This document shows, one piece after another, positions 1-4,925 of a stretch of 5,013 nt of DNA. The stretch covers positions 1-5,013 of the forward strand of contig SOIK01000285.1 in assembly GCA_004377245.1 (NCBI GenBank), written 5' to 3'. The position numbers were made by a program, and so were the translations under genes. The notes under the pieces are model-generated. The model saw nothing but the letters and a program-made list of their open reading frames with translations, ran no database searches and was not told the DNA's origin. Within the stretch, counting starts at the first letter, position 1; every line of letters begins with the position of its first letter. The DNA comes from Sulfurovum sp. (GTDB lineage: Bacteria; Campylobacterota; Campylobacteria; Campylobacterales; Sulfurovaceae).

Positions 1-12
1 CATATTTATCTC

Positions 13-32
13 TCTCATTCATAGAAATGAGA
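13..32 (+). promoter_or_regulatory. Hairpin in the rpsU leader
   Basis: A perfect 7-bp inverted repeat, TCTCATT at 13-19 and AATGAGA at 26-32, surrounds a 6-base loop and is followed by AATTTTGA. It lies just upstream of the rpsU ribosome binding region. It could be a leader structure of the rpsU mRNA or the terminator of a gene lying before the window. The sequence alone does not decide between these. Confidence 0.4.
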
Positions 33-40
33 AATTTTGA

Positions 41-54
41 TAAGGAAGGGGGTG
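41..54 (+). promoter_or_regulatory. Extended, double Shine-Dalgarno region of rpsU
   Basis: The run TAAGGAAGGGGGTG contains two pieces that can each pair with the 16S rRNA 3' end: TAAGGA at 41-46 and GGGGGTG at 48-54, the latter one mismatch from GGAGGTG. The second piece leaves 7 bases to the ATG at 62, which is good spacing; the first lies 15 bases away. This is much stronger and longer than the other binding sites in the window. Confidence 0.7.
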
Positions 55-61
55 CTTTTCG

Positions 62-274
62 ATGCCAGGAATTAAACTAACTTCACGTGATTCATTTGAT
101 GACGCTTATAGAAAATTCAAAAGACAATGTGACAGAAACCTTATCGTAACTGAAGCGAGAGCTAGACAACATTACGAAACTAAGACTGAAGCAAGAAAAA
201 AAGAGAAAATTGCAACACGCAAGAAGATCCTTAAAAAACTCTTCATGCTTAGAAGATACGAGTCTAGACTGTAA
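62..274 (+). CDS. rpsU: 30S ribosomal protein bS21
   Basis: A 70-residue, strongly basic protein that fits bS21 along its full length: an N-terminal MPGIKL, the conserved [16 protein letters not shown] segment (about residues 11-26), a Lys/Arg-rich middle and a C-terminal LRRYESRL. bS21 sits on the platform of the small ribosomal subunit near the 3' end of 16S rRNA and helps translation initiation. The length is normal for the family. The start has a very strong ribosome binding region 7 bases upstream. The gene stands alone here, with the next gene on the opposite strand, unlike the rpsU-dnaG-rpoD arrangement of enterobacteria. The style of the protein resembles Campylobacterota homologues. 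Confidence 0.97.
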   Translation: MPGIKLTSRDSFDDAYRKFKRQCDRNLIVTEARARQHYETKTEARKKEKIATRKKILKKLFMLRRYESRL

Positions 275-290
275 TCAGTCTTTCTCTTAT
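266..290 (+). terminator. Possible intrinsic terminator overlapping the rpsU stop codon
   Basis: AGACTG (266-271) and CAGTCT (276-281) form a perfect 6-bp stem with the loop TAAT, followed by the T-rich stretch TTCTCTTAT. The stop codon TAA at 272-274 is in the loop, so the left arm is still coding (last residues RL). The stem is short and the T tract is interrupted, so the call is tentative. Confidence 0.45.
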
Positions 291-311
291 TCCAACTCTT
301 ATGAGTTGGGA
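290..311. other. Hairpin in the convergent rpsU/araC intergenic region
   Basis: CCAACTC (292-298) and GAGTTGG (303-309) are a perfect 7-bp inverted repeat with the loop TTAT, extendable by T-G and T-A pairs to 290/311. There is no T tract on either side, so it is not a textbook intrinsic terminator, but its place between two convergent genes suits a transcript-end structure for either strand. A second, purely AT hairpin (TATTTT/AAAATA) lies at 363-378. I see no gene in 275-380. Confidence 0.4.
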
Positions 312-380
312 TCTATACACAATCAACAATCCCACTTTATAATTAACCTATCAAAACGCATCTATTTTAATCAAAATATT

Positions 381-1331
381 TTACTTACTATCATACTGTT
401 TATCGTACAATGCAACTCCCCTGTGTTTTAGTTGATATGCTTTAGGACTCATCCCCTCGTATCGTTTGAAAAAACGTCCCAACTGTGAAACTGTCTCAAA
501 GTTAAGTGCATAAGAGATCTGTTTGATGGACATACCACCAAAACAGAGTAAATACTGTATCTCTTTGATGATACGCACATGAATATAAGAGAGTGCAGTA
601 TGATGAAGTGTAGATTTAACAGTCTCACTCAAATGTTTAGGTGTGATACCTAACATAGATGCATACTCTTTCACACTTCTTTTCTGCCAGTAATGCTCTT
701 CGATCAGGATGAGAAATTCTGAGCATATCTGCTCGGCTCTTGTATGGTTTTGCTTCAACCCAAAATTAAGTTTCTCACGTTTTAGTAAAAAAAGCAATTG
801 ATTGATCAACATTTTTGTCACTATTTTATAATCATCATTTTTAGCTCTTAATTCACTGCTTAACTGTTCATATATAGAGACAGCATGTGCAAATTGTGTC
901 GTATCTAAAACAATATCTTGTTGACACTTGCGATGAAAGTCCAATAAATTATCTTGTATCTCCACAGCTAAACTATCTTCCTCTATAAACGCTTTATTAA
1001 AAAGTAAAACATAGGTTCTTGAAGCATTAGTGGTATCTTTAAATGAATATATTGATCCTGGGTTTACTAGTTGAAGAGATTGCGGTTTAATCAAATAATT
1101 AAATTGATTGATCGTCCGTTTTGTCTCTCCATGTATACGTAAAAACAAAGCATAATAATTGAAATGAATGGGTATACCTTGACTACCTGCTTTAGTATCA
1201 TCAAGCAGTACTATATCTTTAGCCTCAAAATCATCTGCAAAAAAATCCATGCCGAACATTGGATTAGGTTCAAATAAATATTTATAGGTATTCACAGTCT
1301 GTTCTATCGTAAAAAGAGGTAGTATTTTCAT
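381..1331 (-). CDS. AraC-family transcriptional regulator
   Basis: A 316-residue protein with the two-part AraC layout. The N-terminal region (about 1-190) looks like the beta-rich effector-binding/dimerisation domain, for example IHFNYYALFLRIHGE at 55-69 and LQLVNPGSIYSF at 86-97. The C-terminal 100 residues (about 205-303) hold two helix-turn-helix units: VKEYASMLGITPKHLSETVK at 220-239 and MSIKQISYALNFETVSQLGR at 267-286, then the family signature FFKRYEGMSPKAYQ. The reading frame continues upstream to an ATG at 1373, but the ATG at 1331 has AAAAAGG nine bases before it and starts directly with the conserved part, so I chose it. It is divergent from the exported cupin gene at 1500 and probably regulates it, as AraC-type genes often control a divergent neighbour. 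The effector is unknown. The DNA is more AT-rich than the purT operon. Confidence 0.93.
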   Translation of the reverse strand: MKILPLFTIEQTVNTYKYLFEPNPMFGMDFFADDFEAKDIVLLDDTKAGSQGIPIHFNYYALFLRIHGETKRTINQFNYLIKPQSLQLVNPGSIYSFKDTTNASRTYVLLFNKAFIEEDSLAVEIQDNLLDFHRKCQQDIVLDTTQFAHAVSIYEQLSSELRAKNDDYKIVTKMLINQLLFLLKREKLNFGLKQNHTRAEQICSEFLILIEEHYWQKRSVKEYASMLGITPKHLSETVKSTLHHTALSYIHVRIIKEIQYLLCFGGMSIKQISYALNFETVSQLGRFFKRYEGMSPKAYQLKHRGVALYDKQYDSK

Positions 1332-1350
1332 TATATAAAACCTTTTTGAA

Positions 1351-1390
1351 CATAATATTACATATATTAACATACATATAATACATAATC
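1351..1390. repeat. CATA-rich, roughly 10-bp phased stretch before the araC-type gene
   Basis: CATA occurs at 1351, 1361, 1371, 1375 and 1384, that is, three times at exact 10-bp spacing, inside an almost pure AT segment. This is the promoter/leader side of the minus-strand regulator gene. Such phasing would suit curved DNA or repeated contacts by a regulator, but AT-rich DNA produces such patterns easily. I could not identify a convincing minus-strand promoter; TATTAT boxes at 1357-1352 and 1383-1378 are candidates. Confidence 0.35.
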
Positions 1391-1394
1391 CGAC

Positions 1395-1408
1395 AAAATG
1401 TACATTTT
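1395..1408. promoter_or_regulatory. Perfect 14-bp palindrome, operator candidate
   Basis: AAAATGTACATTTT reads the same on both strands without a gap. It lies between the divergent AraC-type and cupin genes and touches the -35 box of the cupin promoter, so a protein bound here would be well placed to act on both promoters. Classical AraC-type sites are asymmetric direct repeats, so this palindrome may belong to another dimeric regulator. Confidence 0.5.
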
Positions 1409-1436
1409 TGCGAAATTTTGCTCTTTATTTTATAAT
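1408..1436 (+). promoter_or_regulatory. Sigma70-type promoter of the cupin gene
   Basis: A perfect -10 box TATAAT (1431-1436) lies 17 bp after TTGCGA (1408-1413), which matches four of six positions of TTGACA. The spacer is T-rich (TTTTGCTC, TTTATTT), as is common in Campylobacterota promoters. The predicted transcript start is near 1443, giving a leader of about 57 bases. TTTTGC is repeated at 1406-1411 and 1416-1421, one helical turn apart. Confidence 0.65.
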
Positions 1437-1439
1437 AAC

Positions 1440-1467
1440 TTCATGTTATTATTGTTCATGATAATAA
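1440..1467. promoter_or_regulatory. Repeats in the cupin leader: possible regulator site
   Basis: TTCATG occurs twice, at 1440-1445 and 1455-1460, 15 bp apart, and overlaps a 7-bp inverted repeat, TTATTAT (1446-1452) and ATAATAA (1461-1467). The segment sits at or just after the predicted transcript start of the cupin gene. Direct repeats are what an AraC-type protein would bind, but the match is short and unproven. Confidence 0.3.
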
Positions 1468-1499
1468 ATTATCAATATAAACATAACTAAGGAGAAATC

Positions 1500-1961
1500 A
1501 TGTTTAAGTCAGCTCACAAATTAACCCTCAGCTTTTTTGCTTTCACGTTAGTATTTATGCTATCCACAGTACAAGCAAATGAACCCGCATTAGCATATAA
1601 GTATGATGACAAAAGATTACAATGGGGTCCTTGTCCACCCTTTATAGGAGAAGGGTGTGAAATAGCCATACTTCATGGTGACCCGGCAAAAAACAATTTG
1701 GATATTTTCTTTAAAGTACCAGAGGATTTTGCTATTCCTCATCATTGGCATACTTCAGCAGAAAGAATGACGCTTGTATCTGGGAAAATGACCGTAACGT
1801 ATGACGATCAAGCATCAGAACTGCTGGAGACAGGTATGTATGCCTATGGTCCTTCTAAACGACCACATACAGCCTATTGTGAAAAAGGTGATCCTTGTGT
1901 ACTTTTCATCGCATTTGAAGAACCTTTAGATGCTTTTGAAATAATGAAAGAGACAAAATAA
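1500..1961 (+). CDS. Exported small cupin-domain protein
   Basis: A 153-residue protein with a Sec-type signal peptide: basic start (MFKSAHK), hydrophobic core to about residue 22 and a likely cut after VQA at 24-26. The mature part is a single cupin barrel for the periplasm. Cupin motif 1 is complete: H82-W-H84, E88 and G95 in the HxH(x)3E(x)6G spacing. The second motif runs from G112 to P118 and H123, with K120 where glycine is usual. H82, H84, E88 and H123 could bind one metal ion. Four cysteines (C45, C53, C127, C133) remain after cleavage and could form disulfides. The phrases WGPCPP, CEIAILHGDPA and PCVLFIAFEEP recall a group of uncharacterised bacterial exported cupins; the reaction, if any, is unknown. 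AAGGAG at 1489-1494 lies 5 bases before the ATG. The divergent AraC-type gene is its likely regulator. Confidence 0.92.
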   Translation: MFKSAHKLTLSFFAFTLVFMLSTVQANEPALAYKYDDKRLQWGPCPPFIGEGCEIAILHGDPAKNNLDIFFKVPEDFAIPHHWHTSAERMTLVSGKMTVTYDDQASELLETGMYAYGPSKRPHTAYCEKGDPCVLFIAFEEPLDAFEIMKETK

Positions 1962-1967
1962 TATCAA

Positions 1968-1993
1968 TGAAGGGATATTAAAATATCTCTTCA
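1968..1993 (+). terminator. Hairpin after the cupin gene, terminator candidate
   Basis: TGAAGGGATAT (1968-1978) and ATATCTCTTCA (1983-1993) form an 11-bp stem with one G-T pair and a TAAA loop, starting 6 bases after the stop codon. There is no T tract behind it (CTCTCCATAT follows), so it may act with a factor or only protect the mRNA end. Confidence 0.45.
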
Positions 1994-2052
1994 CTCTCCA
2001 TATCACCTGCTTTAGAAAAAACTTTCCTTTAACTCATTACACATTATCTAAC

Positions 2053-2071
2053 TTTTCGCTAAAATTATACT
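2053..2071 (+). promoter_or_regulatory. Probable promoter of the purT operon
   Basis: TATACT at 2066-2071 is a good -10 box and is preceded by TTTTCGCTAAAAT. T-rich DNA before the -10 box instead of a clear -35 is typical of Campylobacterota; ATTATC at 2043-2048 is a poor -35 at 17 bp. The transcript would begin near 2078, just before the palindromic element, and have a leader of about 105 bases. Confidence 0.45.
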
Positions 2072-2080
2072 ATTAAAATT

Positions 2081-2166
2081 TTCGTCATTTCCTATTTTAT
2101 TAGGAAATCTAGAATCGGCATATGATTCCAATTGTGGATCCCCGTGTCAAGCACGAGGATGACGAA
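2081..2166. repeat. 86-bp double-hairpin palindromic element in the purT leader
   Basis: The ends are a perfect 8-bp inverted repeat, TTCGTCAT (2081-2088) and ATGACGAA (2159-2166). The left half contains a perfect hairpin, ATTTCCTA/TAGGAAAT (2087-2108). The right half has a second hairpin, ATCCCCGTG/CACGAGGAT (2138-2160), with one C-A mismatch. Between them lie TCTAGAATC and GATTCCA. This design (GTCATTCC...GGAATCTAGAA...TGGATCCCC...ATGACG) matches, from memory, a family of non-coding palindromic repeats scattered through many bacterial genomes. It lies between the promoter candidate and the purT ribosome binding site, so it would be transcribed as two mRNA hairpins. It also supplies a spurious TTG (2132) and ATG (2159) in frame with purT. 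Confidence 0.75.
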
Positions 2167-2182
2167 CGAAAAAGGTTTTCCT

Positions 2183-3346
2183 ATGACATTTACTACCCCT
2201 CTCCAAAAAGACGCTATCAAGATCATGCTCCTTGGTTCCGGTGAACTTGGTAAAGAAGTTGCCATTGAGGCTCAACGACTTGGTGTTGAAGTTGTTGCTG
2301 TTGACAAATACGAAAATGCACCTGCGCACCTCGTAGCAAACCGTTCTTATGCTATAGACATGCAAGACAAAGAAGCTGTACTTGCACTCATAGAAAAAGA
2401 GAAACCTACTTACATTTTGCCAGAGGTTGAAGCCATTAGCATTGCAGCACTTTTTGAAGCTGAGGCTAGAGGTTTTCATGTTATCCCTAACGCTGAAGCA
2501 GTAAACAAAACGATGAACCGTAAAAACATTCGTGTTTTTGCAGCTGAAGAGCTGGGTCTTAAAACAAGTGGGTATGAGTTTGTCACAACACTTGAAGGGC
2601 TTAAAGCAGCAGGTGAGTGCATAGGTTTCCCATGTGTCATCAAACCGGTGATGAGTTCTTCAGGTCATGGACAGAGTATCGCGAAGAGCGCTGATGACAT
2701 AGAAAAGTCATGGGAGATCGCTAAAGAGGCTCGTGGTGATGCAAGTGAGCTCATCGTTGAAGAGTTTGTACCTTTTGACTATGAGATAACCCTTTTGACT
2801 GTACGCAACGAAACAGGAACTACTTTTTGTGAAACCATAGGACATGTACAAAAAGATGGAGACTTCATCCTCTCATGGCAACCGATGCAGATGAGTCCAG
2901 AAGCACTGAAAAAAGCACAAGAGATCGCTAAGGCTGTGACAGATGGCCTTGGTGGCAGAGGTATCTTCGGTGTTGAGTTCTTTGTGAAAGATGAAGAAGT
3001 TTACTTCTCGGAACTCTCACCTCGTCCACATGACACAGGCATGGTTACACTCATTACACAAAGCCAAAGCCAGTTTGCTTTACATGTAAGAGCTGTACTT
3101 GGTCTGCCACTTGATTTTACTTTCTATGGTTCAGGTGCCTGTGGTGCATACAAAGCAAAAAATGAGAGCCATAATCCTACACTGGAAATACCAGATAACG
3201 CCTTTACAAAAGACAGTTTCGTAAGAGTCTTTGGAAAGCCAGAGTCACATGTAGGTCGTCGTATGGCTGTAAGTCTTGTACTTGATGAAGTAGAAGAGGC
3301 GAAGCGCAGAGCTACGCAGATCGTCGATCAGATAGATGACCACTAA
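2183..3346 (+). CDS. purT: Formate-dependent phosphoribosylglycinamide formyltransferase (GAR transformylase 2)
   Basis: A 387-residue cytoplasmic ATP-grasp enzyme that makes formyl-GAR from GAR, formate and ATP in purine synthesis (E. coli PurT has about 392). In order: the N-terminal nucleotide-fold [19 protein letters not shown] (16-34), P80-E81 and MNR (111-113), the ATP-grasp segment [14 protein letters not shown] (152-165), acidic metal ligands E265 and E277, SPRPHDTGM (279-287), and the substrate-phosphate residues K352 and R359-R360, which line up with E. coli K355 and R362-R363. All expected key residues are present. The frame is open upstream to a TTG at 2132 and an ATG at 2159, but both lie in a palindromic repeat. 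The ATG at 2183 has AAAGG 7 bases before it and gives the normal N-terminal length. It is the first gene of an operon with yjbQ and an HprA-type gene. Confidence 0.97.
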   Translation: MTFTTPLQKDAIKIMLLGSGELGKEVAIEAQRLGVEVVAVDKYENAPAHLVANRSYAIDMQDKEAVLALIEKEKPTYILPEVEAISIAALFEAEARGFHVIPNAEAVNKTMNRKNIRVFAAEELGLKTSGYEFVTTLEGLKAAGECIGFPCVIKPVMSSSGHGQSIAKSADDIEKSWEIAKEARGDASELIVEEFVPFDYEITLLTVRNETGTTFCETIGHVQKDGDFILSWQPMQMSPEALKKAQEIAKAVTDGLGGRGIFGVEFFVKDEEVYFSELSPRPHDTGMVTLITQSQSQFALHVRAVLGLPLDFTFYGSGACGAYKAKNESHNPTLEIPDNAFTKDSFVRVFGKPESHVGRRMAVSLVLDEVEEAKRRATQIVDQIDDH

Positions 3347-3752
3347 GCAGTATACGCTTACCCTTCCTCCTTATAACAGAGGGATGCACCTTATCACAAA
3401 CAAGATAGAAACCCTATTTGACGGCTCTGTCTCTGCAGGCATTGTACACCTTTTTTTACAACACACCAGTGCCAGTCTGTGCATCAATGAAAACGTAGAC
3501 CCAAGCGTACGCAGTGACGCTGAAACTTTTATGAATGACCTCATCCCAGAGTCCTACCCGAAGTTCAAGCATACTTATGAAGGCAGTGATGACATGCCGG
3601 CACACCTAAAAAACATGCTTCTTGGCACCTCACTGAACATCCCATTGAGCAACGGAAAACTCGGTCTTGGCACATGGCAAGGAGTCTATCTTTTTGAACA
3701 CAGAGACTATGCAAGCAGCAGAACACTTATCATTACCCTACAAGGAGACTAA
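3336..3752 (+). CDS. yjbQ: YjbQ/UPF0047 family protein, secondary thiamine-phosphate synthase
   Basis: A 138-residue protein, the same length as E. coli YjbQ and alignable throughout. Conserved blocks visible: LQHTSASL (41-48), NENVDPSVR (51-59), [10 protein letters not shown] (81-90), the UPF0047 signature from S99 to GTWQGV (112-117), and EHR (121-123), ending in LQGD. Members of the family have weak thiamine-phosphate synthase activity, joining the HMP and thiazole moieties, and form trimers; their main role is not settled. The gene overlaps the end of purT by 11 bp in another frame and has no clear ribosome binding site of its own, which suggests translational coupling. The next gene follows 3 bp after its stop. 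No ThiE-type gene is seen in the window, so whether this protein is the main thiamine-phosphate synthase cannot be judged. Confidence 0.94.
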   Translation: MTTKQYTLTLPPYNRGMHLITNKIETLFDGSVSAGIVHLFLQHTSASLCINENVDPSVRSDAETFMNDLIPESYPKFKHTYEGSDDMPAHLKNMLLGTSLNIPLSNGKLGLGTWQGVYLFEHRDYASSRTLIITLQGD

Positions 3753-3755
3753 CAT

Positions 3756-4700
3756 ATGAAGCAGATCGTCATACTCGATGCAAAAACACTCGGAGAGGAC
3801 TTGGACCTCAGCTCCCTTAATGACTTTGGAGAAGTGAGCACCTACCAGACGACCAGTCCAAATGAGACACTCGCACGCATCCAAACTGCAGATATCATCA
3901 TCACCAACAAAGTGGTCGTCACTGCACAGATGATGGAAGAGTCACCTAACCTCAAGCTCATCTGTATCGCCGCAACAGGGATGAACAATGTTGACCTCGA
4001 TGCCGCCAAAACCATGAGTATAGAAGTGAAGAATGTTGCCGGATACTCTACTGGGAGCGTAGTACAACACACCTTTGCTATGGCCCTGTATCTTGTAGAA
4101 AAGATGTCATATTATGATATGGCTGTCAAAAGCGAAGCGTGGACAAACTCAGGACTCTTTACAGATGTCTCCAAACCCTTTTATGAGATAGCAGGGAAGA
4201 GATGGGGGATCATCGGGCTTGGCAGCATCGGTAAAGAAGTAGCCAGAGTTGCGACTGCTTTTGGTGCGAAGGTATGTTACCATTCAACCTCTGGTGAGAA
4301 TTATGGACAAAAATATCTACATGTAGCACTGGAAGAGATGATGAAAGAGTGTGATATCATCTCCATTCACTGTCCGCTTAATGACAAAACACATAACCTC
4401 ATCAATGCTTCAAACTTAGGAATGCTAAAAAAAGGTGCTGTGCTTCTAAACCTTGGTAGAGGAAGTATCATCAACGAAGCTGATTTAGCTCAAGAGCTAG
4501 ACAAAAAAGAGATCTACGCGGGGTTAGATGTACTTACACCTGAACCCATCGCCAAAGATAATCCACTCATGTATGTTAAAAATCAAGATAGACTCCTCAT
4601 CACTCCACACATCGCTTGGACGAGTATAGAAGCTAGAAAAAAGCTTCTTGAAGGTATTGTAGAAAATATTAAAACATTTATGGAGAAGTACAATGTATAG
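3756..4700 (+). CDS. hprA: D-2-hydroxyacid dehydrogenase, HprA-type (glycerate dehydrogenase / hydroxypyruvate reductase)
   Basis: A 314-residue cytoplasmic member of the D-isomer 2-hydroxyacid dehydrogenases. The substrate domain is formed by the N-terminus and the last part; the Rossmann domain runs from about 100 to 288 with GxGxxG at G154-L-G156-S-I-G159. The catalytic triad is present: R235 in NLGRGS, E263 in LDVLTPEP and H285 in ITPHIAWTS. The HxAW form near the catalytic histidine and the following EAR fit glycerate dehydrogenases that interconvert hydroxypyruvate and D-glycerate, but other 2-oxoacids are possible. After the second Rossmann strand (AKVCYHSTSGEN, 171-182) the usual NAD-selecting aspartate is absent. 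AAGGAG at 3742-3747, inside the end of yjbQ, lies 8 bases before the ATG. It is the last gene of the purT operon and is followed by a terminator-like hairpin. Confidence 0.88.
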   Translation: MKQIVILDAKTLGEDLDLSSLNDFGEVSTYQTTSPNETLARIQTADIIITNKVVVTAQMMEESPNLKLICIAATGMNNVDLDAAKTMSIEVKNVAGYSTGSVVQHTFAMALYLVEKMSYYDMAVKSEAWTNSGLFTDVSKPFYEIAGKRWGIIGLGSIGKEVARVATAFGAKVCYHSTSGENYGQKYLHVALEEMMKECDIISIHCPLNDKTHNLINASNLGMLKKGAVLLNLGRGSIINEADLAQELDKKEIYAGLDVLTPEPIAKDNPLMYVKNQDRLLITPHIAWTSIEARKKLLEGIVENIKTFMEKYNV

Positions 4701-4724
4701 CATTCAAAATATAAGAAATTATCA

Positions 4725-4748
4725 CCAAAAACTTTATTTTGGATTTTT
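4725..4748 (+). terminator. Probable intrinsic terminator of the purT-yjbQ-hprA operon
   Basis: CCAAAA (4725-4730) and TTTTGG (4737-4742) form a 6-bp stem with the loop ACTTTA and are followed by ATTTTT, starting 24 bases after the hprA stop codon. Position and T tract are right; the stem is short and AT-rich, so its strength is uncertain. Confidence 0.5.
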
Positions 4749-4775
4749 AACATCTCTTCATCCAACGTTTCTATT

Positions 4776-4796
4776 CTACTTTTTTAGAAAAAGTAG
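4776..4796. repeat. Perfect 9-bp hairpin, left part of a palindromic block
   Basis: CTACTTTTT (4776-4784) pairs perfectly with AAAAAGTAG (4788-4796) around a 3-base loop. It is followed by GCAAAAAGC and, after a few bases, by the second palindrome at 4806. The AAAAAGTAGGCAAAAAGC string is one I associate with dispersed intergenic repeats in several bacterial groups, from memory only. It could also serve as a back-up terminator, though no T tract follows on the plus strand. Confidence 0.5.
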
Positions 4797-4805
4797 GCAA
4801 AAAGC

Positions 4806-4851
4806 GTCACTGCTCTCGAATCGCTTCGCTTTCAAGGGCGTTCGCAGTGAC
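4806..4851. repeat. 46-bp palindromic element with GTCACTGC ends
   Basis: The ends are a perfect 8-bp inverted repeat, GTCACTGC (4806-4813) and GCAGTGAC (4844-4851). Inside, CTCGAA (4815-4820) and TTCAAG (4831-4836) pair with one mismatch around TCGCTTCGCT. On the minus strand it reads GTCACTGCGAACGCC...GAAGCGATTCGAGAGC, resembling the widespread GTCA-TGCGA...GCGAAGC-type dispersed repeats. Its GC content is well above that of the flanking DNA. On the plus strand it is followed by ATAATTTTATTT, so it could also end transcription. Confidence 0.65.
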
Positions 4852-4884
4852 ATAATTTTATTTATAAAAGCATTGCAAAGCAAT
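4841..4884 (+). promoter_or_regulatory. Possible promoter and small palindrome before the flavoprotein gene
   Basis: TATAAA at 4863-4868 with TTCGCA at 4841-4846 (16-bp spacing, four of six matches) is a weak promoter candidate whose -35 would overlap the end of the palindromic element. Just downstream is the inverted repeat ATTGC-AAA-GCAAT at 4872-4884, near the expected transcript start, which could be an operator or a remnant of the repeat. I see no gene in 4701-4925. Confidence 0.3.
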
Positions 4885-4925
4885 ACATACCAACACTATT
4901 CACTCACATCTATCAGGACAGAGTC

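Noticed and set aside
210..431. Open frame of 73 codons overlapping the end of rpsU and the araC-type 3' end
   Set aside because: No ribosome binding site, it overlaps rpsU in another frame and runs through the convergent intergenic hairpins; composition is that of random AT-rich DNA.
1332..1373. Upstream ATG extension of the AraC-type gene
   Set aside because: It adds 14 residues with no binding site at the upstream ATG, while the ATG at 1331 has AAAAAGG at good spacing.
2132..2182. N-terminal extension of PurT from TTG 2132 or ATG 2159
   Set aside because: The extension is translated palindromic repeat; the ATG at 2183 has its own AAAGG and gives the family-typical N-terminus.
2147..2479. 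Minus-strand frame of 110 codons
   Set aside because: Antisense shadow of purT with no recognisable features and no binding site.
3842..4072. Minus-strand frame of 76 codons
   Set aside because: Antisense shadow of the hprA-type gene.
4583..4765. Minus-strand frame of 60 codons
   Set aside because: Antisense to the hprA-type 3' end and across the terminator candidate; nothing recognisable.
4701..4925. Possible CRISPR-like or small-RNA content in the palindromic intergenic region
   Set aside because: The palindromes are not repeated in tandem and there are no spacers; no promoter-terminator pair frames a clear small RNA.
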